Assembly (NCBI RefSeq): GCF_024172125.1
Contig: NZ_JAMZEA010000002.1
Location: 434,001 to 498,000 of the forward strand
Length of the DNA: 64,000 nt
Origin: Actinomadura rupiterrae
GTDB taxonomy: Bacteria > Actinomycetota > Actinomycetes > Streptosporangiales > Streptosporangiaceae
Direction: 5' to 3'
This document shows, piece by piece, positions 27,134 to 36,075 of this stretch. The notes under the pieces are model-generated. The model did no database searches. It was not told the origin of the DNA and worked only from the letters and a program-made list of their open reading frames with translations. The position numbers and the translations under genes are program-made. Every line of letters begins with the position of its first letter. Within the stretch, counting starts at the first letter, position 1.

Positions 27134-27225
27134 CTGCTCCGCTCCGTCCACAACGTCCGCACCTGAAGGACCGGCCCGGTCGCGCTCATCGGCTCCGTCC
27201 ATGCGGACCGGACCGGCGCGCTCAT
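27130..27225 (-). other. 31-codon mini-ORF bridging two permease genes
   Basis: An open frame begins at an ATGA that overlaps the stop of the MalF-type gene (27225) and ends at a TGA (27132-27130) that overlaps the ATG of the MalG-type gene, again as ATGA. It is built from imperfect repeats, each carrying GGACGGAGC and ATGAGCGC: start codons at 27225, 27189 and 27133 each follow a GGAG. Ribosomes could couple translation through it. A peptide product is doubtful. Confidence 0.6.
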
Positions 27226-28181
27226 CGGTTCCGCTCCGTCCGCACCGACCAGACCAGGTAGGGGATGACCAGCACGGCGACCGCCAGCAGCAGGTACGTC
27301 GCGATCGTCGCGCCGTTCGCCGGGTCGTGCCGGTCGAACACCTCGACGTAGGTCGCGATCGCCGGGACGTAGGTGATGATCTGCTTGCCCGCGATCGCCA
27401 TGATCAGGTCGAACACCTTCAGCGAGATGTGCCCGAGGATGATCAGCGCGGACAGCGTCACCGGCCGCAGCTGCGGGAACACCACGTACCGGTACACCTG
27501 CCACTCGGACGCGCCGTCCACCCGGGCCGCCTCGCGCAGGTCCTCCGAGACGCTGCGGAACCCGGCCAGGTAGAGCGCCATCACGTACCCGGACATCTGC
27601 CAGATCGCGGGGATCGCCATCGCGGCCATGCCCCACGACTTGTCCTGCCACCACGAGTTCGCCAGGTCGCCGAGCCCGGTCTTGTGGAACAGCTGGTTCA
27701 GCCCCACCGCGCGATCGGCCGGCGCCGGGTTCATCAGCCACCGCCACACCACGCCGGACGCGATGAACGAGATGGCCATCGGGAACAGGTAGATGATCCG
27801 GAACCCGGCCTCGCCCTTGATGCCCTTCTCCATCAGGAACGCCAGGAACGCGCCGAGGATCAGCGCGCCGCCGACGAACACGACGGTGAACAGCAGCGCG
27901 TGCCGCACCGCCCCCGGCCAGGACGGCTCGTGCCACAGGTCGACGAAGTTCTTGCCCTTGTCGAACTTGTAGGGCGACACCTCGTCGTGCTTGCCGCTGA
28001 CCGCGACCCGGACGTTCCAGAAGATCAGCCCGTACACGAACAGGCCGATCGCCGCGATGGACGGCGCGACCAGCAGCAGACCCGGCAGCCAGCCCGCCCT
28101 TCGGAGCCTGCGGAGCGGACCGGGCGGGCCGCCCTGGGGGCGGGCCCGCCGGTCCGTGCCGCGCGTAGAGACAGACGTCAC
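27222..28181 (-). CDS. Carbohydrate ABC transporter permease (MalF type, CUT1)
   Basis: A 319-residue membrane protein with an Arg/Gly-rich N terminus, then six helices (first: LLLVAPSIAAIGLFVYGLIF). The EAA loop is DLREAARVDGASEWQVYRY. It forms the channel heterodimer with the following MalG-type gene. GTG 28181 overlaps the stop of the binding-protein gene as GTGA. Its own stop overlaps the mini-ORF start as ATGA, so the whole operon is translationally chained. Confidence 0.93.
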   Translation of the reverse strand: MTSVSTRGTDRRARPQGGPPGPLRRLRRAGWLPGLLLVAPSIAAIGLFVYGLIFWNVRVAVSGKHDEVSPYKFDKGKNFVDLWHEPSWPGAVRHALLFTVVFVGGALILGAFLAFLMEKGIKGEAGFRIIYLFPMAISFIASGVVWRWLMNPAPADRAVGLNQLFHKTGLGDLANSWWQDKSWGMAAMAIPAIWQMSGYVMALYLAGFRSVSEDLREAARVDGASEWQVYRYVVFPQLRPVTLSALIILGHISLKVFDLIMAIAGKQIITYVPAIATYVEVFDRHDPANGATIATYLLLAVAVLVIPYLVWSVRTERNR

Positions 28182-29503
28182 TGCGCGTCGTTCTTGGCCG
28201 CGTCCGCCAGCGCCTTCTGCAGCTTCCCGGCGTCCTTGCTCTGCAGGAACAGGCCCACCGCGGTGTCGATGTCGGTGTGCCACTTGTTGTTGGCGACCAC
28301 GCCGTGCCACATGGACCCGGCCAGCTTGGTGGACGGGTTGTTCCACTGGGCGAACGCGTAGGCGAGGTAGCCGGTGTAGAGGCTCTTGTCGCCGTCCGTG
28401 CGGGCCGGGACCGAGCCCTTCTTCGGGTTGAACAGGTCCTGGCCCTGCTTGCTGCCCGCTTCCTTCAGCCACGCGAGCGCGCCCGCGCGGTGCGGGGCGC
28501 CCTTGGGCAGGGTGAAGGCGTCCGACAGCCACATGTACGTGCCGTCCGTGCCGGGGGAGGGCGCGTAGTTGAAGTCGGTGCCGAGCTTCTTGCTCAGGCC
28601 GTTCGGCGCGTCCCCGGTGAAGTAGCCGTAGGCCCAGTCGCCCATGATGTTGAACGCGGCCTTGCCGTCCACCACGGCCTTGGCGGCGCCCTGCCAGTCG
28701 GTGGAGGCGGCCTCCACCGAGGTGTACTTCACGATCTCGGCGTAGTCGGTGATCGCCTTGGTCATCTGCGCGCCGGACCAGTCCGCGCCGGGCTTCCACA
28801 GCGCGTTGTAGCCGTCGGTGCCGAGGTCGCCCAGCAGGACGCTCTCCAGCAGGTGGTCCGCGGTCCACTGCGCGCCGAGCGACAGCGGCACCTTCTTGGT
28901 CTTGCCCTGCACCTGCTTCAGGTCGGCGATGAACTCGGCGACCGTCTTCGGCGGCCCGGCGATCCCGGCCTCCTTCAGCACGGCCGGGTTGTACCAGAGC
29001 ATGTTCGACCGGTGGATGTTCACCGGCACCGAGTAGATCTTGCCGTTGTAGCTGATCTGGTCGAGCAGCTGCTTGGGGTAGACCTTGGTCATCCCGTTCT
29101 CGTCGTAGAACGAGTTCAGCGGCTCGATCTGCCCGGCCTTGATGTAGTCCTGCAGCTCGGCGCCCGCGTGGCCCTGGAAGGAGTCCGGCGGCTTGCGGTT
29201 CTGCAGGCGGCTGGCGAGCACGGCCTTGGCCTGCGTGCCCGAGCCGCCCGCGATGGCCGCGTTGACGAACTGCGTGCCGGGGTTGTTCTTCTCGAAGTCG
29301 GCCTTCATCGCGGCCAGGCCGTCCGCCTCGCCTGGACCGGTCCACCAGGAGAAGACCTCGACCTTGGACTTGTCCGTCGATCCCTTGCTGCCGCCGCCTC
29401 CGCAGGCGGAGAGCGCCATCGCGCCGCAGAGCGCGACGGCCGTCATCGCGGTGAGACCGCCGCGCCCGCGAACCCGGTGGCCGCGCACACCTGAACCCAG
29501 CAT
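28178..29503 (-). CDS. Sugar-binding lipoprotein of a CUT1 ABC transporter, probably glucose-type
   Basis: A 441-residue extracellular binding protein with lipobox LSAC (C34). The mature part opens VEVFSWWTGPGEADGL and contains AVLASRLQNRKPPDSFQGHA, VPVNIHRSNMLWY, AAFNIMGDWAYGYF and DLFNPKKGSVPAR. From memory this closely follows the Thermus/Pseudomonas glucose-mannose binding proteins (GtsA type), including the IHRSN sugar-contact segment. It would deliver glucose or a related hexose to the two permeases. The ATPase is probably the shared MsiK-type subunit encoded elsewhere. Glucose specificity is inference from resemblance and fits the glk-edd-eda operon in the same window. Confidence 0.9.
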   Translation of the reverse strand: MLGSGVRGHRVRGRGGLTAMTAVALCGAMALSACGGGGSKGSTDKSKVEVFSWWTGPGEADGLAAMKADFEKNNPGTQFVNAAIAGGSGTQAKAVLASRLQNRKPPDSFQGHAGAELQDYIKAGQIEPLNSFYDENGMTKVYPKQLLDQISYNGKIYSVPVNIHRSNMLWYNPAVLKEAGIAGPPKTVAEFIADLKQVQGKTKKVPLSLGAQWTADHLLESVLLGDLGTDGYNALWKPGADWSGAQMTKAITDYAEIVKYTSVEAASTDWQGAAKAVVDGKAAFNIMGDWAYGYFTGDAPNGLSKKLGTDFNYAPSPGTDGTYMWLSDAFTLPKGAPHRAGALAWLKEAGSKQGQDLFNPKKGSVPARTDGDKSLYTGYLAYAFAQWNNPSTKLAGSMWHGVVANNKWHTDIDTAVGLFLQSKDAGKLQKALADAAKNDAQ

Positions 29504-29544
29504 CGCTCGTCCCTTCGGTTACCCGAAGAACAAGCGTCCGTTCG

Positions 29545-29568
29545 AGAGTGTGATCAGGTCAACACTCT
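29545..29568. promoter_or_regulatory. Dyad upstream of the sugar-binding protein gene
   Basis: AGAGTGT (29545-29551), 10 bases, ACACTCT (29562-29568): perfect 7+7 arms about 42 bases before the start codon. It is a candidate operator for a sugar-responsive regulator. Confidence 0.5.
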
Positions 29569-29675
29569 GCCCCGAATAGTGATCTTCCGGTGATCTGAGT
29601 CACTCGCCGTGATTCAGGACGACTGCCGTGACGAGGGACAACTGGGGAGGTAAGGGAGGGGCTGGGAGGGGACGG

Positions 29676-30257
29676 CTACCAGGAGATGGCGGGGGGAAGG
29701 TCGCCGGTGCCGGCGTCCGGCCAGTCGAGGGGCTCGCCGAGGGGCGCGAGCTCGGCCATCTGCAGCCGGTACCAGGGGGACGACTCGGGCCGCTCGGCGA
29801 GCGCGAGGCACTCCGCCCACGTCCACCACTCCGCGTCCTCGACCTCGCTCGGGTCCGGGCTCGGCGAGACCTGGGTCACGGTCGCGCGGACGACCGGGCA
29901 GCGCTCGTACTCGACCGTCCCGTCTTCGGCGGACGCCCGGTACCGGAACCCGGGCAGGACGGAGGTCAGCGCGTCCGCGGCCAGGCCGAGCTCGGTGTCC
30001 AGCCGCCGCCGGACGGCGTCCCGCAGGTTCTCACCGGGCGCCGGGTGGCCGCAGCAGCTGCCCGTCCAGACCCCGGGGAAGGTCTTCTTGTCCAGCGCCC
30101 GCCGGGTGATCAGCACCCGGCCGTCCGGGGCCACGGCGTAGCAGGAGAACGCCAGGTGGTAGGGGGTGTCCCGGTGGTGGCTGGCGAGCTTGGGCGCCGT
30201 CCCGATCGCCTCGTCGGCGGCGTTCAGCAGCACGATCTCCTCGGTGTGAACGGACAC
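29676..30257 (-). CDS. idi: Isopentenyl-diphosphate delta-isomerase, type I
   Basis: A 193-residue Nudix-fold isomerase that interconverts IPP and DMAPP. Metal and catalytic residues fit the E. coli enzyme: H27 and H34, the SCCGHP block (C68/C69, H71), and E116/E118 in VEYERC. The GTG start at 30257 is preceded by AAAGGA six bases upstream. The open frame continues upstream without a domain. It is divergent from dxs, so both ends of the MEP isoprenoid pathway are set side by side. The enzyme is optional in MEP organisms but adjusts the IPP:DMAPP ratio. Confidence 0.95.
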   Translation of the reverse strand: MSVHTEEIVLLNAADEAIGTAPKLASHHRDTPYHLAFSCYAVAPDGRVLITRRALDKKTFPGVWTGSCCGHPAPGENLRDAVRRRLDTELGLAADALTSVLPGFRYRASAEDGTVEYERCPVVRATVTQVSPSPDPSEVEDAEWWTWAECLALAERPESSPWYRLQMAELAPLGEPLDWPDAGTGDLPPAISW

Positions 30258-30444
30258 GCGGTTCCTTTCGTTGAGGGTGGTGAACCCGGTCGGGCGTGGT
30301 GGACCGGTAGAGGTGTGTGGCGATTCGGTGCGGAAATGGTCCCAGGTCGCGGGCCGGGACGCCGGGTCGGTCAAGCCGCACTAAACTCGGTACGGCCCGA
30401 CGACCGGGGGCCCAGGTAAGCCCCTGATGGAGGAGTTGACGAGC

Positions 30445-32385
30445 GTGACCCTGCTGGAGTCGATCACGGGTCCTGAAGACCTCAAGCGACTGGACGCCAC
30501 GCTGCTGCCCCGCCTGGCCGGGGAGGTCCGTGAGTTCCTCGTGGACGCGGTGTCCAAGACCGGCGGACATCTCGGGTCGAACCTGGGCGCCGTCGAGCTC
30601 ACCATCGCGCTGCACCGCGTCTTCGACTCGCCGCGCGACCGGATCCTGTTCGACACCGGTCACCAGGCGTACGTCCACAAGCTGCTGACAGGGCGGCACG
30701 ACTTCTCCGCGCTCAAGCGGCGCGGCGGCATCTCCGGCTACCCGAGCCAGGCCGAGTCCGAGCACGACGTGATCGAGAACTCGCACGCCTCGACCGCGCT
30801 GTCCTACGCCGACGGCATAGCCAAGGCGTTCCAGCTGCGCGGCGAGTCCGAGCGGGCCGTGGTCGCGGTGGTCGGCGACGGCGCGCTCACCGGCGGCATG
30901 TGCTGGGAGGCGCTGAACAACATCGCCGGCGCCAAGGACCGTCCGGTCATCATCGTCGTCAACGACAACGGCCGCTCCTACTCGCCCACGATCGGCGGGC
31001 TCGCCAGCCACCTCGCCGACCTGCGCGTCACCCAGGGCTACGAGCACGCGCTCGACCTGATCAAGCGGACGGTGCCGCGCGCGCCCGTCGTCGGCCACGT
31101 CGCCTACGAGGCGCTGCACGGCATCAAGAAGGGCATCAAGGACGTCCTCCAGCCGCAGGCCATGTTCGAGGACCTCGGCATGAAGTACGTCGGCCCGATC
31201 GACGGGCACGACGCCGAGGCCGTGGAGCACGCGCTGCGCAAGGCCCGCTCGTTCGGCCGCCCGGTGATCGTGCACGCGATCACCCGCAAGGGCCAGGGCT
31301 ACGAGCCCGCCCTCGCCGACGACGAGGACCACATGCACGGCGCGGGCGCGTTCGACCCCGCCACCGGCAAGGCCCCCGCCAAGCCCGGCGCCGCCCCCGG
31401 CTGGACGAAGGTGTTCGGCGACGAGATGGTCGCCATCGGCGCCGAGCGTCCCGACGTGGTCGCGATCACCGCCGCGATGCTCTACCCGGTCGGGCTCGCG
31501 CCGTTCGCCGAGGCCTACCCGGACCGCATGTACGACGTCGGCATCGCCGAGCAGCACGCCGCGACCTCGGCCGCCGGGCTCGCGCTCGGCGGCATGCACC
31601 CGGTCTTCGCCGTGTACGCCACCTTCCTGAACCGCGCGTTCGACCAGGTGCTGATGGACGTGGCGCTGCACCGGCTGCCCGTCACGTTCGCGCTGGACCG
31701 GTCCGGCGTGACCGGCGACGACGGCGCGTCCCACAACGGCATGTGGGACCTGTCGCTCCTGTCGCTGGTGCCCGGCATGCGCATCGCCGTCCCGCGCGAC
31801 GGCGCGCGGCTGCGCGAGCTGCTGCGCGAGTGCGTCGCCATCGAGGACGGGCCGTCCGCCATCCGGTACCCGAAGGGCTCGGTCGCCGCCGACGTCGAGG
31901 CCGTCGACAAGGCCGGCGAGATGGACGTCCTCGCCCGGCACGCCGGCGCGAACGGCACCCGCGTGCTGCTGGTCGTCGCCGGGGCGCTGGCGGGCACCGC
32001 GCTCGCCGCGGCCGAGCTGGTCGCCGCGCAGGGCATCGGCGTCACGGTCGTCGACCCGCGCTGGGTGAAGCCGCTCGACCCGGCGCTGGTCGAGCTCGCC
32101 GCCGACCACACCCTGGTCGCCGTCGTCGAGGACAACGGCCGCACCGGCGGCGTCGGCGACGCCGTGGCGCGCGAGCTGCGCGACCACGCCGTGGACGTCC
32201 CGGTCCGCACCTACGGCATCGAGCAGGAGTTCCTCGACCACGCCTCGCGCGCGCAGATCCTCGCCGACCTCGGCCTCACCCCGCAGGACCTGGCCCGCGA
32301 GATCACCGCCGCCACCGCCCGCATAGCCGGCCACGGCAACGCCTCCGCCGCCGCCGAACACCACGCCGAAGCCGCCACCGACTGA
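30445..32385 (+). CDS. dxs: 1-deoxy-D-xylulose-5-phosphate synthase
   Basis: A 646-residue thiamin-diphosphate enzyme, first step of the MEP isoprenoid pathway (pyruvate plus glyceraldehyde 3-phosphate). It has [20 protein letters not shown] at the N terminus, the ThDP motif GDGALTGG followed by NDNGRSY, and the transketolase-type second domain with DVGIAEQHA (catalytic Glu) and [13 protein letters not shown] 30445 is chosen because GGAGGAG lies nine bases upstream and homologues begin with LLxxIxxPxDL. ATG 30427 would add six residues. Confidence 0.96.
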   Translation: MTLLESITGPEDLKRLDATLLPRLAGEVREFLVDAVSKTGGHLGSNLGAVELTIALHRVFDSPRDRILFDTGHQAYVHKLLTGRHDFSALKRRGGISGYPSQAESEHDVIENSHASTALSYADGIAKAFQLRGESERAVVAVVGDGALTGGMCWEALNNIAGAKDRPVIIVVNDNGRSYSPTIGGLASHLADLRVTQGYEHALDLIKRTVPRAPVVGHVAYEALHGIKKGIKDVLQPQAMFEDLGMKYVGPIDGHDAEAVEHALRKARSFGRPVIVHAITRKGQGYEPALADDEDHMHGAGAFDPATGKAPAKPGAAPGWTKVFGDEMVAIGAERPDVVAITAAMLYPVGLAPFAEAYPDRMYDVGIAEQHAATSAAGLALGGMHPVFAVYATFLNRAFDQVLMDVALHRLPVTFALDRSGVTGDDGASHNGMWDLSLLSLVPGMRIAVPRDGARLRELLRECVAIEDGPSAIRYPKGSVAADVEAVDKAGEMDVLARHAGANGTRVLLVVAGALAGTALAAAELVAAQGIGVTVVDPRWVKPLDPALVELAADHTLVAVVEDNGRTGGVGDAVARELRDHAVDVPVRTYGIEQEFLDHASRAQILADLGLTPQDLAREITAATARIAGHGNASAAAEHHAEAATD

Positions 32386-32408
32386 CGCTGCCTGGACGCC
32401 GGGGGTGG

Positions 32409-32774
32409 TCACACGCCCTCGGCGGAGAGGAGGTGCCAGGAGTGGTCGATGGAGGCGGAGGCGGTGCCCAGCTCGCGGCCGGAGTAGGTCCAGCGGCCGC
32501 GCAGGCGCCAGGGGCGTCCGGCGCCGTCGGAGACGAAGACCTGGAGCGGGAACGTGGCGTCGTGGGCGCGGATCACTCCCGCCGGGTCGACGGTGGGGAG
32601 CAGGTCGGGCTCGCCCTCGCAGCGCACGCCCATCACCTGGGTGCCCGCGTCCTGGCGGAGCAGGCCCTGCGTCAGGTCGTACACGAGCACGGAGACGTAG
32701 TCGGGGCCGAGCCACCGCAGGTCGGGCACCGAGGCTGGCGGGGGGAATCCGAACAGCTCTGGACCACCGGTCAC
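32409..32774 (-). CDS. Conserved hypothetical protein
   Basis: A 121-residue protein with no motif I recognise. It has two cysteine-poor beta-rich halves (DYVSVLVYDLTQGLLR, then WRLRGRWTYSGRELGTASASI) and no signal or membrane segment. The GTG start at 32774 has no strong ribosome site. It is convergent with dxs, 23 bases apart. Codon use matches neighbours, so the gene is probably real. Confidence 0.6.
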   Translation of the reverse strand: MTGGPELFGFPPPASVPDLRWLGPDYVSVLVYDLTQGLLRQDAGTQVMGVRCEGEPDLLPTVDPAGVIRAHDATFPLQVFVSDGAGRPWRLRGRWTYSGRELGTASASIDHSWHLLSAEGV

Positions 32775-32949
32775 ACACGCACGGTAGCCGCTGGCTCACC
32801 CCGCCGTCACCGGTTCGGCGGCGGATGTCCGCTCGGCCTGGCGTTTTGCCGGTCTCGCCCCGGAAGTTCGCCTGATTCGGAAGACCGGAACCCGGATTTC
32901 CGGATCACCGAGTTTCGGTCTGGATCTGAGCCGGATTCGGTCGGCGGGA

Positions 32950-34290
32950 TCAGGCGCCGCGGCAGGCGGAGCGCATGGCCTCCCAGCGGGCCAGCTTGAC
33001 GCGCTCGCCGCGGTCCAGGGAGCGGGCGAGGGCGATCTCGGCGGCGTCCAGGTTGAGCCAGTCGGCGTACTGGACGGCGGGCAGCTCGCGCGCGTCGAGG
33101 AGGTCCTCGATGGGCCCGGCGGGCTCGATGCGGGCGTCGCCGAGATCGGCGAGCAGGTTGCGGACGGTCTCGGCGGCGTCCGACTTGTTCGTCCCGACGA
33201 CGCCGGTCGGGCCGCGCTTGACCCAGCCGGCGACGTACTCGCGGGGGAGCGGGCCGTCCGGGCCGAGGACGCGGCCGCCGTCGTTCGGCACCACCTTGGT
33301 CCGCTCGTCGAACGGCAGCCCGGCCAGCGGGACGCTCTGGTAGCCGACCGAGCGCAGCACCATCCCGGCGGGGATGTCCTCGAACTCGCCGGTGCCGGTG
33401 ACGCGCCCGGACGCGTCCAGGAGGGTGCGCTCGACGCGCAGCCCCTCGACCTTGCCGGAGCCGAGGATCTCCACGGGCGCGCGCCAGAACCGGACGTCGA
33501 TGCGGCGCGGCCGGTCGCCGGGGGAGCCCGTCCACCCGGCCATGACCTTGACGTTGCCGCGGACGTGCCGGTCGGCCTCGGCGAGCGCCGCGCTCGCCGC
33601 GTCCAGCTCCATGTCCTCGGGCCGGACGTGCACCGTCGCCTCGGCGAGGGTGCCCAGCTCGCGCAGCTCCTTGGTGGTGAACTTGGCGTGCGCCGGGCCG
33701 CGCCGCCCGATCATGTGGACGCGCTTCACCCTGCTGTGCGCGAGCGCGTCCAGCACCTGCTCGGGGACGTCCGTAGTGCGCAGCTCGGCGACCGTCCGGG
33801 AGAGGATGCGGACGACGTCCACGGCGACGTTCCCGACGCCGATGACCGCGACGTCCTCGGCGTCCAGCGCGAACTCCAGGTCGGCGGCGTCGGGGTGGCC
33901 GCAGTACCAGTTGACGAAGTCGGTGGCGGCGAAGCTGCCGGGCAGCTCCTCCCCGGGGATGCCGAGGTGCCGGTCGACCATCGCGCCGGTCGCGTACACG
34001 ACGGCGTCGTAGCGCTCCAGCAGCTCGGCGCGCGTGATGTCCCGGCCGAGCTCGACGCACCCGAAGAACCGCACGCCCGGACGCTCCAGGACGCCCTGGA
34101 GGTACCGCGCGATCGACTTGATGGACGGGTGGTCCGGCGCGACCCCGTACCGGACGAGCCCGTACGGAGACGGCAGGCGGTCGAACACGTCCACCCGCGT
34201 CCCGTCACCGGCCTGCTTCAGCAGGGCCTCGGCCGCGTACAACCCGGCCGGACCGGAACCGACGACCGCGACCCGCAGGTGTCCCGTCAT
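32950..34290 (-). CDS. fprA: Ferredoxin/adrenodoxin-type NADP+ reductase (FprA-like)
   Basis: A flavoenzyme of about 446 residues that moves electrons between NADPH and ferredoxin. The FAD loop is VAVVGSGPAGLYAAEALL at the N terminus, the NADP loop IGVGNVAVDVVRIL, and GWVKRGPTGVVGTNKSDA closes the FAD site. These blocks are typical of mitochondrial adrenodoxin reductase and mycobacterial FprA. It could serve cytochrome P450s or Fe-S assembly. ATG 34290 is chosen. ATG 34299 adds three residues. Downstream (32775-32949) is non-coding with a CCGGAA/TTCCGG hairpin. Confidence 0.94.
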   Translation of the reverse strand: MTGHLRVAVVGSGPAGLYAAEALLKQAGDGTRVDVFDRLPSPYGLVRYGVAPDHPSIKSIARYLQGVLERPGVRFFGCVELGRDITRAELLERYDAVVYATGAMVDRHLGIPGEELPGSFAATDFVNWYCGHPDAADLEFALDAEDVAVIGVGNVAVDVVRILSRTVAELRTTDVPEQVLDALAHSRVKRVHMIGRRGPAHAKFTTKELRELGTLAEATVHVRPEDMELDAASAALAEADRHVRGNVKVMAGWTGSPGDRPRRIDVRFWRAPVEILGSGKVEGLRVERTLLDASGRVTGTGEFEDIPAGMVLRSVGYQSVPLAGLPFDERTKVVPNDGGRVLGPDGPLPREYVAGWVKRGPTGVVGTNKSDAAETVRNLLADLGDARIEPAGPIEDLLDARELPAVQYADWLNLDAAEIALARSLDRGERVKLARWEAMRSACRGA

Positions 34291-34339
34291 GCGGGCCATT
34301 GTGCCCACGCCGGACGCCGGAGCGACAGCGTGAGCGCGG

Positions 34340-35818
34340 TCACACCTGGGAGTCGGCCCGCGCGATCCGCGAGTGCCTGCGGCCGTACGCGAAGTACAGG
34401 ACGAACCCGATCACCATCCACGCCCCGAACCGGTACCAGGTCTCGACCGGCAGGTTCAGCATGACGAACAGGCAGGCCAGGACGGACAGGACCGGCACCA
34501 CCGGGACGAGCGGGGTCCGGAACGCGCGGGGCAGCTCCGGACGCGTCCGCCGCAGGATCACCACCCCGATCGACACGACCAGGAACGCGAACAACGTGCC
34601 GATGTTCACCAGCTCGGCGAGCTTCGCGAGCGGGATGAGCCCGGCGAGGACGGCGACGATGCAGCCCATCACCAGCGTCGAGCGGTAGGGCGTGCCGAAC
34701 CGCGGGTGGACGGCCGACAGCCACGGCGGCATCAGGCCGTCCCGGCTCATCGCGAAGAACACCCGGCTCTGCCCGAGCAGCAGGATCAGCACGACCGTGG
34801 TGAGGCCCGCGACCGCGCCGATGCTGATGACCGTGGCGAACGCGGGGTGCCCGACGGCCTTGAACGCGTCCGCGAGCGGCGCCTTGGCGCTCAGCTCGGT
34901 GTAGTGCTGCATGCCGACGACCACCAGCGACACCGCCGCGTACAGGACGGCCGTGATGAACAGCGAGCCGATCAGCCCGATCGGCAGGTCCCGCTGCGGG
35001 CGCCGCGCCTCCTCGGCGGCCGTCGCGACGATGTCGAACCCGATGTAGGCGAAGAACACGATCGAGACGGCGGCGAAGATGCCGAGCCAGCCGTAGGACA
35101 CCGGCGTGATGCCGAACAGCACCTGCATCAGCGGCGCGCCGGCCCCGCTGACCGAACCGTTCGACTTCGAGGCGGGGATGAACGGGTGGTAGTTGGCGCC
35201 CTTGACGAAGAACAGCCCCGCGAAGATCACCAGCAGCACGATCGCGACCTTGACCGTCACGATCACCGCGTTCACCCGCGAGGACACCTTCACGCCGAGG
35301 ACGAGCAGCCCGGTCACGGCCAGCACGATCAGCATGGCCGGGACGTTCAGCACCCCGCCGCCCTCGCCCGGCGGGTTCAGTATCGCGTCCGGCAGGTGGA
35401 CCCCGGCGGACGCCAGCAGCGAGTCCAGGTAGCCCGACCAGCCGACCGACACCACCGCCGCGCCGAGCGCCAGCTCCAGGATCAGGTCCCAGCCGATGAT
35501 CCACGCCGGCAGCTCGCCGAGCGTGGCGTAGGAGAAGGTGTAGGCCGAGCCCGCGACCGGGACGGTCGAGGAGAACTCGGCGTAGCAGAGCGCGGCGAGC
35601 CCGCAGACGACCGCGGCGAGGACGAACGAGAGCGCCACCGCGGGTCCGGCCCGGTCCTTGGCGACCTGGCCGGTGAGCACGAAGATGCCCGTGCCGACGA
35701 TCACGCCGACACCGAAGACCACCAGGTCCATCGCGCTGAGGTCCCGGCGCAGCCGGTGCGTCGGCGCCTCGGTGTCACGGATCGACTGCTCGACCGTCTT
35801 GGTGCGGAACAGGTCCAC
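34340..35818 (-). CDS. APC-family amino acid permease (cationic amino acid transporter type)
   Basis: A 492-residue membrane protein with about 12-14 helices. The start VDLFRTKTVEQSIRDTEAP and the first helix (GVGVIVGTGIFVLTG) are typical of the CAT-like subgroup of the APC superfamily. GTG 35818 follows AAGGG by seven bases. An ATG at 35854 with 12 extra residues is possible. A CCTTAC/GTAAGG dyad (35860-35885) lies just upstream. Substrate (lysine, arginine or similar) is inferred only from subgroup. Confidence 0.92.
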   Translation of the reverse strand: MDLFRTKTVEQSIRDTEAPTHRLRRDLSAMDLVVFGVGVIVGTGIFVLTGQVAKDRAGPAVALSFVLAAVVCGLAALCYAEFSSTVPVAGSAYTFSYATLGELPAWIIGWDLILELALGAAVVSVGWSGYLDSLLASAGVHLPDAILNPPGEGGGVLNVPAMLIVLAVTGLLVLGVKVSSRVNAVIVTVKVAIVLLVIFAGLFFVKGANYHPFIPASKSNGSVSGAGAPLMQVLFGITPVSYGWLGIFAAVSIVFFAYIGFDIVATAAEEARRPQRDLPIGLIGSLFITAVLYAAVSLVVVGMQHYTELSAKAPLADAFKAVGHPAFATVISIGAVAGLTTVVLILLLGQSRVFFAMSRDGLMPPWLSAVHPRFGTPYRSTLVMGCIVAVLAGLIPLAKLAELVNIGTLFAFLVVSIGVVILRRTRPELPRAFRTPLVPVVPVLSVLACLFVMLNLPVETWYRFGAWMVIGFVLYFAYGRRHSRIARADSQV

Positions 35819-35929
35819 GGGGCATCCCTTCAGGGTGACAACTGTATTACTCATGGTTGCCTTACTTAGGTGTTCGCAGGTAAGGGCCTGTCGAAACACC
35901 GGCCCGTCCGGGATGCCCGATTAAGACGC

Positions 35930-35965
35930 GAAAATGCCGCCCCGATCACTCGGGACGGCATTTTC
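35930..35965 (-). terminator. Terminator of the fadA-fadB operon
   Basis: A 16-bp stem with one mismatch (35930-35945 and 35950-35965), a 4-base loop and AAAA/TTTT at the base. It lies about 110 bases past the fadB stop. The A/T ends make it look like a classic intrinsic terminator. Confidence 0.85.
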
Positions 35966-36012
35966 CGTAACCATACGGAACGAAGCGCCGCCTTGGCCGG
36001 GCGGCGCACCGC

Positions 36013-36052
36013 TCAAGCGGCCGCCAGGCCGGTCAAGCGGCCGCCAGGCCGG
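36013..36052. repeat. 20-bp tandem duplication after fadB
   Basis: Two exact 20-base copies, TCAAGCGGCCGCCAGGCCGG, followed by a partial third. They lie between the fadB stop and its terminator. Confidence 0.85.
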
Positions 36053-36075
36053 TCACGCGGGCGGCGGCGCGCCGC

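Noticed and set aside
30031..32799. Antisense frame across dxs and idi
   Set aside because: It crosses real genes on both strands and mixes their frames. No domain of its own apart from the idi part, which is read in a shifted frame.
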